Assembly: GCA_004352715.1 (NCBI GenBank)
Contig: SCFE01000084.1
Location: 1,572,856-1,636,855 of the forward strand
Length of the DNA: 64,000 nucleotides
Origin: Hofstenia miamia
Taxonomy: Eukaryota; Xenacoelomorpha; Acoela
Reading direction: 5' to 3'
Below, in pieces: positions 34,801-48,100 of this stretch (position 1 is its first letter; every line of letters begins with the position of its first letter). Under the pieces are notes generated by a model. That model saw only the letters and a list, made by a program, of their open reading frames with translations. It was not told where the DNA came from and did not search any database. A program made the translations under genes and the position numbers.

Positions 34801-37800
34801 ATATCATTTTATGATAACATGCAAAGTGTTATTAAAGAAAAAGTTATTTTATTATCAAGATGTCTTGCTGATTCAGATATTTGTGATATTACTGATGACC
34901 CCATATGCATTTTGGATTCAGTGTTCAGCCGTGTGAAATCACTCAATTCAACAAGTTTAAACGTACAGACAGACTTAGATAATATTCAAAAACTGTACAA
35001 TGAGAGTCAGAAATCTGAACAAAAATTAAAGTCTTCTCTATCTGAAAATGAAAAGGAAGTAATTGAATTAAAAGAGTTCATTGATAGCTTGCAAAAGAAA
35101 ATTGATAATTTAGAAAAACAAAATTTTAATTTTGAGAACGATAAACTCAGTGCGTCTGCAATGTCAACTGAGTTGCATGAGGAACTTTCCGAACTCCGAA
35201 AAGAGTTGATAAATTCTAGAAATGAATATGATTCTTTGAAATCTAAAAACCAATTTGACAAAAAATCTTTAAAAGAACTGAAAATTGAGTTAGATAATCA
35301 AGAGGCTAAGTCAACTGAACTAGCATCTAAGTTGAATGAATCTGCTAGTGAGTATGAAAAGCGAATCATTGAATTAGAAAATCTTGTTCGGGAATGGTCT
35401 GATAAGTCTGCCAGGTTGCAAAAACAAGCAGATGACCTGAGTGGATACGAAGAACTGCTAAGTAGTTTAAGAATGCAACTTGATGTAGTATCAAAAGAAA
35501 ACGAATCCTTGAATTCAAATGTTCATTCTTTGGAGAAAGAGATAGTTGAGCTTAAAAGTAGTGATCAGAACAATATGGCTTCGCTTGTTGAGAATGGTCA
35601 AACTATTAAAAAGTTAAGAGCTGAAAACCAGATTTTGCTTGATGAAACTTCTCGAGTGAATTCCTTGAATGAAACTATAGACCAACTCAAAATGGTTTCA
35701 GAAGAGTTGCTGGATACTAAAGACAAACAACAGGTTTCAATTAAGGAATTGGAAGATAAACTTGCAATTTTAAATACTGAAAACGGTTAGTGGTATTTTT
35801 TAACCTTAGACTTACATATTTTTCAATTTTAGAGGAGCTTCAGAATAAACTAAAAGAAAGTGAGAATAAAGTTCAGAAGCTTAAACAGCTTGCTATTAAA
35901 GCAAAGAAGGAGTCACAACAACTTAAAACAAAGGTAAACCTTTATTGACATTATATATATTGTAGTGTTTAGTTTAATGTGTTTTGATTTATCTGTCATT
36001 CACATCTTAGAAGATTTCAACTCATCGTTAGATTACATTGTATATTAAATGCATGTAGAGGATTCTTCACAAGTGATGTGACTTTGTACATTGCCGCATC
36101 AGTTAGTTTAACTGTGTTTCTATTTGCCGTATTAGCCGGCTGTTATTCACCACATTTATGTTATCTAAGCAATTATTGTATATAATTCCTGTGCAATTAT
36201 CTTTTTCAATATTTCTATTTTTTCTTTGCAATATCATTCAAGGAAAAAAATTTTCCAATAGTATATCTGATTTGCTAAGCAACATTTATATAATGAAGAT
36301 TTTGTTGTACCTCCAAATTTCTGAACAATTGATTCAATATAATATAAGGTATACCATTGTGTAAATATCAAGTTTTCTCCACATTAATTTCAAGAACAGA
36401 GCATATAAGTCTAATAAAATCCTTTCATCAAAATGGCCAACATTGTTACAATTGACCTGATAAAATTTTGATTTGCTTAAATTTCAGTTAACACCTCAAC
36501 AGCATTTGAATTTTCCTCAATAAAATTTTGGCCATGCTATTGTTAATATACATGTAAAAGAAGATATGATAAAACTATATTTACATTAATTCATCATTAA
36601 TTCATACAAGCTTATCATTTATTTATGCATATTTTCTTATGGTCCTCCACAATTTACTACAAAATTTTGGAATATTCTTAATAAATAACTATGAAATTCA
36701 ACACATTGGATACTAACTTTACTTTAAATCATTTTTTCATTCTCACGTGTTTAGAATGTAGAGCAGGTAGGCTAGTTTTATTGAAAATACTAATACGCAT
36801 GATGTTTTTATTACTAATTTGCAATTCTAGTCACTAGATGGCATAACTCTATTAATACATTTCTCTATGTGAAATTTTTTTTAGCAAAACTCCAATTTTA
36901 TCATTTTGAATGTTTACTTTTGCATACTGTTTTCAATACTTGTGTTTATCAATTCTGTATTGAAAATATGACTTTACTAATAAATTCCGTTTCTCAAATA
37001 AATGGTAGTTTTTTATTATTTAAAATGTTTTCCTCAATTTCATTTTGCCATATTTTGCACAGTATTTCATTGGGTAACTTATTCTTTTCTATTTAAGAAG
37101 TAATCTTTTTATTATGCCGTTTCTTAATAGCTTTATATTTCAGTATACATTTTTGCAAAACATTTACTAAAATTCTATGGGTTTCTCCAATTGACTGTCT
37201 AAAAATATAACTAAATTCTTGGTCTAGTATGTATAATGGCATTTAAATTCTTCATCATGTGTGGGTTCATGGTTAGGGTTTTGAAATTTGCTTATCGTTT
37301 TTTAAATATTGTGTTATGTAGATTCCTGAACAAAATGAAATGTTGAAATTGGAATTGCAAGATGCTCAGAGAAGTCTCACTTCCACCAGCGAAAAACTGA
37401 TTAACAGCGAAAAGACTGTAGTTCAACTACAAACGGATCTTACTGAGAAGTCTTCAACATTGGGCAAGTATTTTTACTCTACATCAACAATTTTTGTTTG
37501 CATTATTAAGAATCAGATTGTGAATTTGAAAATTTTCTACAAAGTTTACTCTATTACTGCCCTTTCTACGTAATATTTAGGCATTTAGTTCGTCGCTGAA
37601 AGGAAGACACCTTTTATGTGCGAAAATTGTTTTTTCATTATTTATAATCAAGACACCTTGCTTTCGCACAAGGTTATTGCAAGGCGATCTATAATACAGG
37701 CCATGACACTGGACATATTTGTTTTCTAGCGGGGGCTAAGCTTTTATCAAAAGTTTCTGCTAAAGTTAATATAAAATAACTACAAAATTTATTATGTAAG

Positions 37801-40800
37801 CAGCAATTGTTATGACGATTTTTTAGTGACATATAAAAAGTTTTTTCAAATCTAAAACTGCATTGACAAAAGAAATAATGTTGCTGTTAACGAAATTTTG
37901 CAATTTTACGATTTAAAGCATCATCCCTACTAAAACCGCTCTCTAGTTTAGCTCTGTTGAAAATTAAGGGATAATGAGCTACTGAATTTGAGCTCTAGCT
38001 GTTGCAGACCTTTAAAAACAACATATTTATTCAAAAGTTTGCATTTCGTTTATTCAAACAACATTTTGATCAGTCTCCGCAAAAAATAAATACATCAAGC
38101 GCGTCATGGCCTGTATTATAGATCGCCGTGGGTTATTGGGACCAGAATTTTATGTTCCTGTCCAGTCGCATCACAGTTTTTTGAATATTCTAGTCGACAG
38201 TCCTGCAGAAAATTTCTTTTCGTGTTCGTCCCATTAGATTAGATACAGAACCCTACTACCGGCATGCTTTTATTTGTCTTTTGGTGTAGACATTTTTTTG
38301 ATATTACTTTCATTTTCTAAAAATTTGTGCACTTATACTTAGCTATATTTTTCTGTACCTTGAAATTTCTCAATCAAATTGAATAAAACTCTATAAGCCT
38401 TGTTTTAATGTTGGCTTAATCATTTACAGCTATCCTGAAATTCCAAATATTAGAAAACAATTTTGACGAGCATAATCTTGTCTTTTCCATTCATTATTTT
38501 TTTATTGAAATAGTGTTTAGATCAGAAACTAACTGAATTTGAAGATTTACAAAGTAAATTTACAACTGCTGCGGAGCATTCTGAAAAGCTCTCGGATAAA
38601 CTCGTCCATTTAGAACATGAGGTATATGTTTAAAACTTTTCTTCTTTAAATTTTAATTTTCTTAGAGAGATCAACATATACTATCATTGGAAAACAAAGA
38701 AAAAGAGTTGAATATTGCTTATCAATCGATTACATCTTTAAAGGTCTTAATTTGTTTTTGTTTGTTTTTAATATCAATAGTATTTATCATTACTTCAATT
38801 CTTAAGTGAGGACTGATGAAATTGTCACTGAAATAAGAAAAATAGAATTGAAAAAATTTTTCTAAGAGTAAATTCTATGTTCAGTTTCATTCATATTTAA
38901 ATTTTTTGTGAACTTTTGCGATTTTATAGTGTTTGGGCTTGTGGCTGAAATATATCTGGGATTAGGTGCAATTTGTTAATGGCGCAGAACTATGCAGATG
39001 TTGTGCTTGTGAAACACTATTGTGATTTTTATATGCTTCATCTCTTCAACCCGCCTTTGAAATGTTGCGTTGTTGTACAACTATCTAACCCAGTGGTGGT
39101 AAAAACTGAGCTGTCAAGCCCCCTTCTATTTTTGGCAAACAAAATTTTCTTATTACAACAATTCAAAGATTACTTTTAGGAACAATGACTGACGAGACAT
39201 GTACTTAAAAATTGTTTATAAAAAATTCACTTGCTTTAGATCTTATTGTAACAGCGGGAGTAACCAAACTTTTTAGTATAGTTAGAACAAAGAACATTAA
39301 TCCGGTGAAAATGTAGAACGATGTTTTGTGCATTTAATTTATATCCTTTGTTTTACAAATTTTTGATATTAAATAACCTGTTTTTCCAGGACCTTATAAC
39401 AAATTTCAAGTGAATGTTTTTAATGATTTTAATAACTAGTAAGTAAAAACAACTAAAATTGCAGAACACCAAACCAATATAGTGCAACAAGTTAAGAACA
39501 CTTACTTTAAATTTTCAATATTTCATATTAGAATTGTAAATATTCACATGAAGCAATATCATGACCCGAAATGAGTTACAAAGCTCAAGAAATGAAGATT
39601 TACATTAATTCTCCAAGTGAGGCAATTATTTTTTACTTAACCCAACCCAGCCCAAACAGCTTTCAGCAAAACGAGATCCAACACAAACAAAAAAATTTAA
39701 ATTCTGACAATTATGCATTTACATAGCTCAATGGCATTTCTTTTATTGTTCGTCATCACCCAATGATAAAATGTCTTTTCTAGTACATTATATCAAAACA
39801 CTTGATTTCCTCGGAAATCAAAATCTCTATTGCGCTTATGACATATTCTAAATTTATATTTTGCAGATATCAGCTAAGAACTCAACTTTTAGAAAACTTA
39901 ACCAAACCCGACCAAGTTGCCTTTCCTAAAAATATGTCTGGTTGGTCTGCCCAACCCCCTTATTGTATAGCATACATTGGTAAACTTTCTAATTTTTGTA
40001 CCACTGTTAGTTCCGGAGTTCCGTTATTTTAGTTTTCGATGTAATAACCAATAAATAATCCGGTTTAGTCAGTGACCTGCATTACAAATGTAACTGTATA
40101 GTGTTTAAAATGTGTGTTGTAATTTTTGCTCGTTCACACATCATAACATTTGACGTTTTGATTAAATTACGTCTAATTTCACTGATTCACCTCTCGACAA
40201 ATAGTCATTTATTTTATAAACGTGTGCAAATTTAATGGCTAAATTATATTTGATTACATTGAATTTTTATAATTTATCCGATAAATTCTCGCACAGCTTT
40301 ATTTCCATCAGAACTGTTTGAAGTTTAATTCTTTATCATATTGAAAGTATTTCAAAGTTTCTCGATTGTATTTATAAATTTTTAATTACTTCTCGTTGTA
40401 AATTCTCCATTTTTCTCCCCACAATCGCAGACTTTGGATTTTATACTGTCTCCTGTTTATTTGTAGATTTATGAAGACTACCATTTTAATTACACCTATT
40501 GTATACATTATCCGAGAAACCTCCATATAATCTGTAAACAGTCTTTGGAGGGGAGGTTTGGAGGAATTTGTTTGGAAGAATCCTCATCAAAGAAAAACGT
40601 ATCCAAGGTGTTAATGATCTCAAAGTTTTTGGGTTAAATTTTTAGAAACTAATGAATTTTCTAAATGTGTATTAACACGGATTTCTATAGAAATCCGTGG
40701 TGTTAAGCACAGTGCAGTTACCTAACACTAAGTGTGTAGAAAAATAAATTTAAAAAAACAATTACTTAATATTAGCAAACATGGAGGCGGGCATTGTCCG

Positions 40801-43800
40801 GCCTGCAATTCGACGTTTTTTTGGCCTGAGTAATAAAAATAACTTATTTTACTGATAAGGAAAAATGGTTATCTATTTCAAACTAATGTTGTGAGTAGGC
40901 CGTATAATAGATGGTGTTTGATGCATAGTTGTAAAATGGGTCAGGTCCGGTTGAGATGTTCAATCAATTATATTATAATAATACATTGGCATTTTGATAA
41001 AATAGAATTTTTCAATTCAGGCAAAATGTAAATCAAATTCCAACACATCGGATTCGAATTAGGTTCGAATATCTCAACCCAGTTACAATTCGCTGATGAA
41101 CATATTTATAATCTGTTTAACAGGTCTGATAACAGTTTGGTTAAAAAAACTGTATAAATAAACTTTAAGATCTGTTTAACAGATCCGTTTTGTTATTGCT
41201 ATAATTAACCAATTTCGCTTTATAGTGAAGTGGCACGAATTTTACACTCTCTCCTCTTAGCCCCATCTGGTACTTCTGAATGATTTTTTCAAAGGCAACA
41301 TTTTTTTCAGATAAGCCATTTGGACGAGAACTTTGACATCATAAAAACAACTTTTGCCTTTCTTTTCTATTCAACAAAGTTTAATAAGAAATCTGTTAAG
41401 CGCATTGGTTAAATAAATATTTTCTAATTTAATCTGTTAAATTTATTAATATGGTCAATACTGCTATAGCTGATTTGATACTTGCAATCAATGATTAATT
41501 TCCTTTGGATTGAATATTTATAAACTTTATATAATGACCCTAGGAATACATGTTCTTCACTGAATTTTTGTAGGACACTTTAGATATGTATATGAATTGT
41601 ATGTGTGAGTGGTTTTTCAAAGTAAGAACCAAGTTTTTTATTTTGGAAATATTGATTTAAAGGAGAAATAAACAATGAATAGTGTAGAAAATAGTTTTTT
41701 CTATTGGAAGCTTGAACGGTGGAAAACCACACTATGCTACTCATTTTTTAACGCAAACATTAAAGCCGTTTAGATTAATCAGCCTATACACTTGCCAGTA
41801 TAGATTTGTTGTTTTCTAATACTAGTACAAGGAGAAGTTGAAAACCACAATTTCTGCTCTAAAAACGAGTTGAGTTATCAACATTTCTGGGGCTTATATA
41901 CAATATTGTTGGGGTAAAATTGTGAACCCCCATATAGATTATGACATACGAATAAATGGTTAGTTAATATTGGTAATGTTTCCTGATAAACTGTTAATTC
42001 TCTCCACACGTCTTTGCTTCCAACACTAAAAGTTTGTATACTTTCAGAGGCTGACATAGTGTAGTCTTTTGTGATTTTGCCCCATCGAGAAAGTGGTACA
42101 TTAACTAATCTCTAAGGTCCGTTTGATGACATCCTTATTGTACAATGCATGGGAAAATAAATTTTTGTGTTTCTGTAGCGTTACTTGATGTAGGAGTTGG
42201 TGTTGTGGTGATTAGAAATCAAAATACAAAATTACAAAGCAATTGTCCATGTCGTTGAGATGTTATTTTATTGGACTAGGCATCTGCTTAAACTGGTAGT
42301 TCCATTATTCATTTCACACTTGCTGAAATAAAAAAGAATTGTGCATCGGAGCATGTTTTAGAGGCATCGTTTTTTGCTTAATTACTTATTCCCATATTAT
42401 CTGCTAGCTTTATCAAGTTGTAGTTTAATGCAGATTTGACCATTAAATTCTTAAAAAAATTAATCTAAGCAAATTATACTTTCTCAGATACTTCCAATAA
42501 ATATTAAGCAATCTTTTAAAATGGCACCTTCAGATTCTAATATTGTCGAAAGAAGCTGGGATTTTGAGTAAATAAGTGTTTTGCAAGTATATCTATTTGC
42601 AATTTTTTTAATTGTTCAATTTCAGAGCCCAAGGATTAAAATACACATAAATAGAAATTTATTACCAATAGGGTATTAAAAAGTCAGGTAACGTTGTTAA
42701 ATTTTGAAAAGAAGAATATAAATGTCGGTACTTTTTAATTGTTGCTTGGCTTTTTTATCTCTCTGTAGTTTAAAAACTGAGTACATGCTTGCTCTGAAAA
42801 TCTTTTTACGTTAAAAAGTATATTTTTAATTAGCTAACTTTTTTGAAATGAGTTTATCTAACTAAATTTTGGACCAGTTGATCTCTGTCCCATTTCACTA
42901 ACTATAAACGACGTCATTCCAAATTAGAGTCGCATTTATAATGAAGTTAGTCTATGTGCTCTGGTAATCATATGCAAATGGTGCATTGAAAACTAATCAC
43001 TTGAACAGTTGCTAGATTAACAAGACATTATCATTCAAACACAATATTCAATTTAGCCATTCAACGAATACTTATTATCTCCAAAAATAGTTTTGCTGAT
43101 ATCAAGACTTTGAAAGCCAAGATCACAATCAATCACCAAGGGTGTAGTCGAGGCGGTGTTCAGGGGGCTCACGCCAAATGTTAAAATTGCTTGGGTATAC
43201 AGCCCCCTTGTTAAATTTCTATTACGTAGTGGAGTTTTGGGTTTTATCTTTTGAAAAAATTTATTTGATCCAAATATAACATAAAAATACACTTCTCATA
43301 TTTGGACCCCTTTGTTAATTGTTTGGGAGCACCGTTCTTCCCTCACTATATTCAAACTGTTTAAATTTGTCAAATTGAGTTAGCCTTGCATTTAAGCAGG
43401 CCTATTATGTACTTTTCCTAATGTAAAATTTGGATTTAAAATTGTTTAAAAGCATTGCGGAAGTGATTAAATTATTACTTACTGAGATATTAATGACTTT
43501 TCGCGGTTTTAGGTTCAAATTGCAAAAAATTATAGAAAATGGCCGGAAATGAGTTATAAGGAGTGTAATAACAAATAATCACTAGAGTTAAGAAAAGTGT
43601 CAATCAGCTACTTAAACTGCATAGCAGTGAAGTGAATTTAAAGAAGTTGATCCATTTTTAAAAAAGGTTCCAGTAATAATTAATAGTTTTTACCACGTTG
43701 TCAGAATCGTCTTCTTACGTTCGCAAAAATATATTTTTGCTAAAACTAATTTTATTGAATCCCTATTTCTCTTTAAAATGGAAAGAGACGCTGGGTACTA

Positions 43801-45132
43801 TAAAAAATCGAATCTCGGAGTTGCTGAGTCCAGTTTTTTGAACAAAATGCAATCGGATGTTTTAGCAACAAATCGATTGATAACATCTTTAATTAAAGTG
43901 AATTATTTTCAATTTTGAGGATTAGAGAACAGTTGAACCTCCTGCTCTCCCTAAACGCGCCACTACTTTTTGCTAAGGAACGCGTTGCTACCTTTTTCAA
44001 ATGATATCCTTTGAGAAAAATGATCATAATGTATTAGGATACTTTTCTTAAATCCTATATTCATGTTCACAAATTCCTATGGAGGTTATTTCTATATTTT
44101 CAAATTCCTAGAGACTGAGGAAATACGAAAACTCTTTTACATTTTGCCTGATTTCTGCTAAGGGCTTGTATCGATATAATGAATCGATTAAAGAGAATCA
44201 TGAATACTGAATTGTTAAATAAACTGGTATATTCCTTCCAAAAATTAGCTTTATTACTAATAGACAACATGCATCTTTATCATTCTATTGCCATGAAACA
44301 ATGCAATGTTGTCAATTGATTTTATGATTAATCTACTTTTGAAGAAATTGTATTTTCTATCTATTTCAAAGATGCCGGAGGGGAAACATCACCCTCGTCA
44401 TATTCACGGGCAACTGCTGCCCCACGTTACTCTACTCAAAGCATTTCGGCCCCAAGAACCATTTGGAATATTCTATTGCCCGAATTTGTTTGATGACAAT
44501 GTTCATAACACTAAACCGCCACTGCCTGTACTTGTAAAGCCTGTTGTCAGCATATCATATTAGTATTATTGGATGTTATCAAATTTCACTAAGAGCTAAA
44601 AATACATAATTTATTTTTCAAAAGGCAGCAAAATTTCCAAGTATATTCAAATGTTATCAAGCACGCAATTTTGATACTTTTAAAAATTACTTAACAGTCT
44701 TTAAATATCACAATTTTTTCATTCCGTTTTTCTCAACTCAAGTGAATTTTGCCCCACAATTGCCCATGAATACCACTTTTCGAAAACTTTACCCCCACCT
44801 CATGGGGACGGACTTTTATTTTATTGCATCATATTATGACTCAAAAAATATTAATTGATGCATATACCTCTAAATTTTTATGTCAGCTTGCTTTAGATTT
44901 CAGAATACAAAGACACGCATTGGTCATTAACCGTCAAAATGGGATAGAGTGAATCCACCGTTTTTAGCCTACATGTCAAAACGTCATTCCATATGCAGCA
45001 TAAGAGAAATAAATAGTTTCTGGGATTTATTAAAATACTAACAATTTGGCTTATAGGGGTTTTTGAAAATTGAGGCATAAACGTGTCCAAATTTTCCAGT
45101 GTTGCTCCTGCCTTCAAAGTAGGACGACAGTC

Positions 45133-45163
<31 letters not shown>

Positions 45164-48100
45164 TTTATTTATTTTTGCATCTGTTTATCAAATGCAATTA
45201 GAATTTATGAGATTTTCTCCCTTGTTTAAATTGCTTGTTTTTTGAAATTTTCTATTATAGCCTGCTGTGATAATTACAGAAATTTGTCTTGTTTGTCCCT
45301 CAGTTTTATTGAAAGATTAATTAGGTTTATTTCTCAGTGCTTTATTATGTAAGACTGCTGATGTAATTTTGTTCTTTATATGACCTGCTGCTATATTTTT
45401 CTTCAATTCTTGCCGGATGATGAACCTCTTTTATATCAATTTTACCGTTTGAGAGCTTTTGCTCGTGAATTACTAGTTTTAAATAATTTCGAACGGTAGG
45501 CAAATGCACTGCCTGGGCTTTCCAAGTGTCGTACATAAATTATGAAGATCCACTTCTCTTATTTTTTTCAATATATTATATTTGCCATAGTTGTAAATGG
45601 TGCGACATGTTAGACCCAAGCACAACCCAACTGCCTTATGAGGCCAAAGTCCATGTACAAATGTATTATGCAATCTCAAATAACCATTGAACATGCTCTA
45701 AGCCCACTTGCAAGTCTCTGGCTATATTGTGTATTATTTTAACCGTAAACAACTTAGCAATTTTTAATTTTTTTATCGTTTTCAAAAAAATGTTAAATGC
45801 TAATATCTCAAAAACTGATAGATATTCAAAATCTGAAAGCACTATTTTCGCTCTTAATCCGCGACACTGCTTTCTCATTGATGACGTGCAGGTCGCAAAG
45901 TCAGAGGTCTATGAACACTTTAAGAAACAGTTAGTTATTTTTTGCTTCGATGGGCTCGAAACCCTATAATTACATGAATGTTGAGGAATGGAGAGAATTT
46001 TGATCTTTTTCAAAAATTGGAAATTTTCAAAAAATAATTTTTTAAACTGCAGTTCATTTTTAGCTGGTAGATTCCATCAGATTTCTATAGTCGGTGTTTT
46101 ATTTTACTTAATTTCGCAGAAAACCTGGCTTTTTACAAATAATTGAAACAATATATATGAAACGACTGGCGTACAAACAATGAATGGATCACAGATGTAG
46201 ATCTCAATAAGTGAGAGAGAATAGTGGCCCCAACCATGGACTTCTACGATAATTTACTAACGCGATGCTTATATCGTAGAATATTAGTGAAAATATTTTT
46301 CGATATTGTTCTAGGAAATGCATGTTTAATCAAATTTCTCATTTAAAGCGTTGTTGTTATCGCGGTATGGCGAATAAATGTATGAATTTCATTCAAGGTA
46401 AGATTAATTCTCCTATCATGCGAGAAATTGACCGCCGATATACATAACACATGCCTTTTCTAAGTTTCGATACACATTTAATTGGACGACTATTTACACG
46501 TCTGGTTGAAAACTTAGATATTTTTACCGTTTTGCTGTAAACGCCTTTGCGTTTTAGTTCACTTTCTCTTTCTTTATCAATATTTGATATTTCCTGAAAT
46601 TATTGCTCGCTGTTGAATTAATGTTTGTAAAGGAAATCACTGGTGTTTGGCGGTCTCGCTTCTTTTGACGCATGAAATGTTTGTGGCGTGAAAGCTCTTT
46701 GGCCTTGTAGCACTATCAACTGGCGCCATCGGTTATTTAATTCAATTGCGCCAATTACATAATACTACTCTATTTTTCACATTAATCCTATTACAAATTT
46801 ACGCCATTTCCATTATGACATCTTTTATTTCAATTTTTTACTTACCTCAATTTCTCATTTACCTTTACACAATAATAACCTATCACATATTTCCTCGTAG
46901 GGAATGGGTAGATAATCCAAAAACAAAACGGCTATTTTTATATAACTCTGACTCATAATTGAATACAATTATTCAATTAGTAATTAATAACATTTTTAGC
47001 CTATTTTACTGTGCAATACCACTAATAAAAATCTGTTAAAAAATTTTTTACTTTCACAGCAAGAAAATTCTGAAAATGGCTTTCATTGAGATTCATTTAA
47101 GGACTTAGCCAAACTTGTGAGGATAGCTTGAATATAATTTATGAAAATGCTATGAGCGATGAAATAACCATAAGTATTTATATGGAAATAATAAACACGT
47201 TCATTAATGATAAAATAATTGATATAAATGTAAATAATTTAAGCCTCCTTTGTAGTCTACTTATAACTACAAAACTGCTGAAGTGGATAAATTTATCAAA
47301 ATAAATCGAATATTTCATGTAATGTTGATTGTAGGTGAGCTCTGAAAAAATAGCCTCCGTGATTGAATGTTTTCATTTTTGCGTTTGTTTCGCTAAAGAA
47401 TTTGTAAACTTCTTGCAGAAGTGGTGAAATTGTCCAAAAGTGTGTTTCACATTGTCAGTAAGAATTTTATTCCAATGCTGTGAATTCATGTAAAATTGAA
47501 AAATTTGTTCTAAATAATACTTTTTTGTTTAAAACAATTTTTCTGTGTTGCTATAGTAAAGTTTTACATTCAGGATTTCCATTGCGATTGAATTGGGATA
47601 TTTAAAAAACAACGAACAATTGTTTAAAGCAAATGCAAACGGGTTATAAATCATGACGCAGTGACCTGGCGCCCTGTTAAATCTGTGACACGTTGTTGAC
47701 CCGGTTGACAAAAATTTAAATAAACAACTCTTATCAATCCCAAGATTAAATTTTACATTTTAAACAGTTTTTATTAAATTGTCATTTAGACTATGTTTGT
47801 GTGCTCTGGCCCTATTATTTACTAATTTTTCCTGCAGCTGAAAATTTTTTCTGACATTGTGGTATTGATAATATAGGTTTTTTGGGATTTTAGTAGTTTT
47901 GCCAATGTTGCTGATTTTGTTTCTCATCAAAGTTGGGTAAGATCATTTAGATGTTGGGTGTTATCCAATCTAGAAATCATCGAACGAAATTGTGAAATTG
48001 AGAGGAGAACGTAAACCTACAATATCTGTTTGAAATGGTGATTTACTGTTTATATAGTATGAAACAGTGGCGTATGCGTATCCAGGATTTTTTATTGAGT

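Noticed and set aside
33672-35261. Minus-strand ORFs opposite the long golgin exon (33998-33672 and 35261-35007)
   Set aside because: They are antisense shadows of a strongly coding plus-strand frame, with the S/F/L-rich make-up expected from K/E-rich sense codons.
41311-41380. Possible extra golgin exon (ISHLDENFDIIKTT) after a good acceptor
   Set aside because: No acceptable donor follows, and the composition becomes aromatic within 15 codons.
43053-43292. 79-codon minus ORF as a gene
   Set aside because: No motif, no sensible splice context, and the GC-richer centre looks like a fragment of a repeat.
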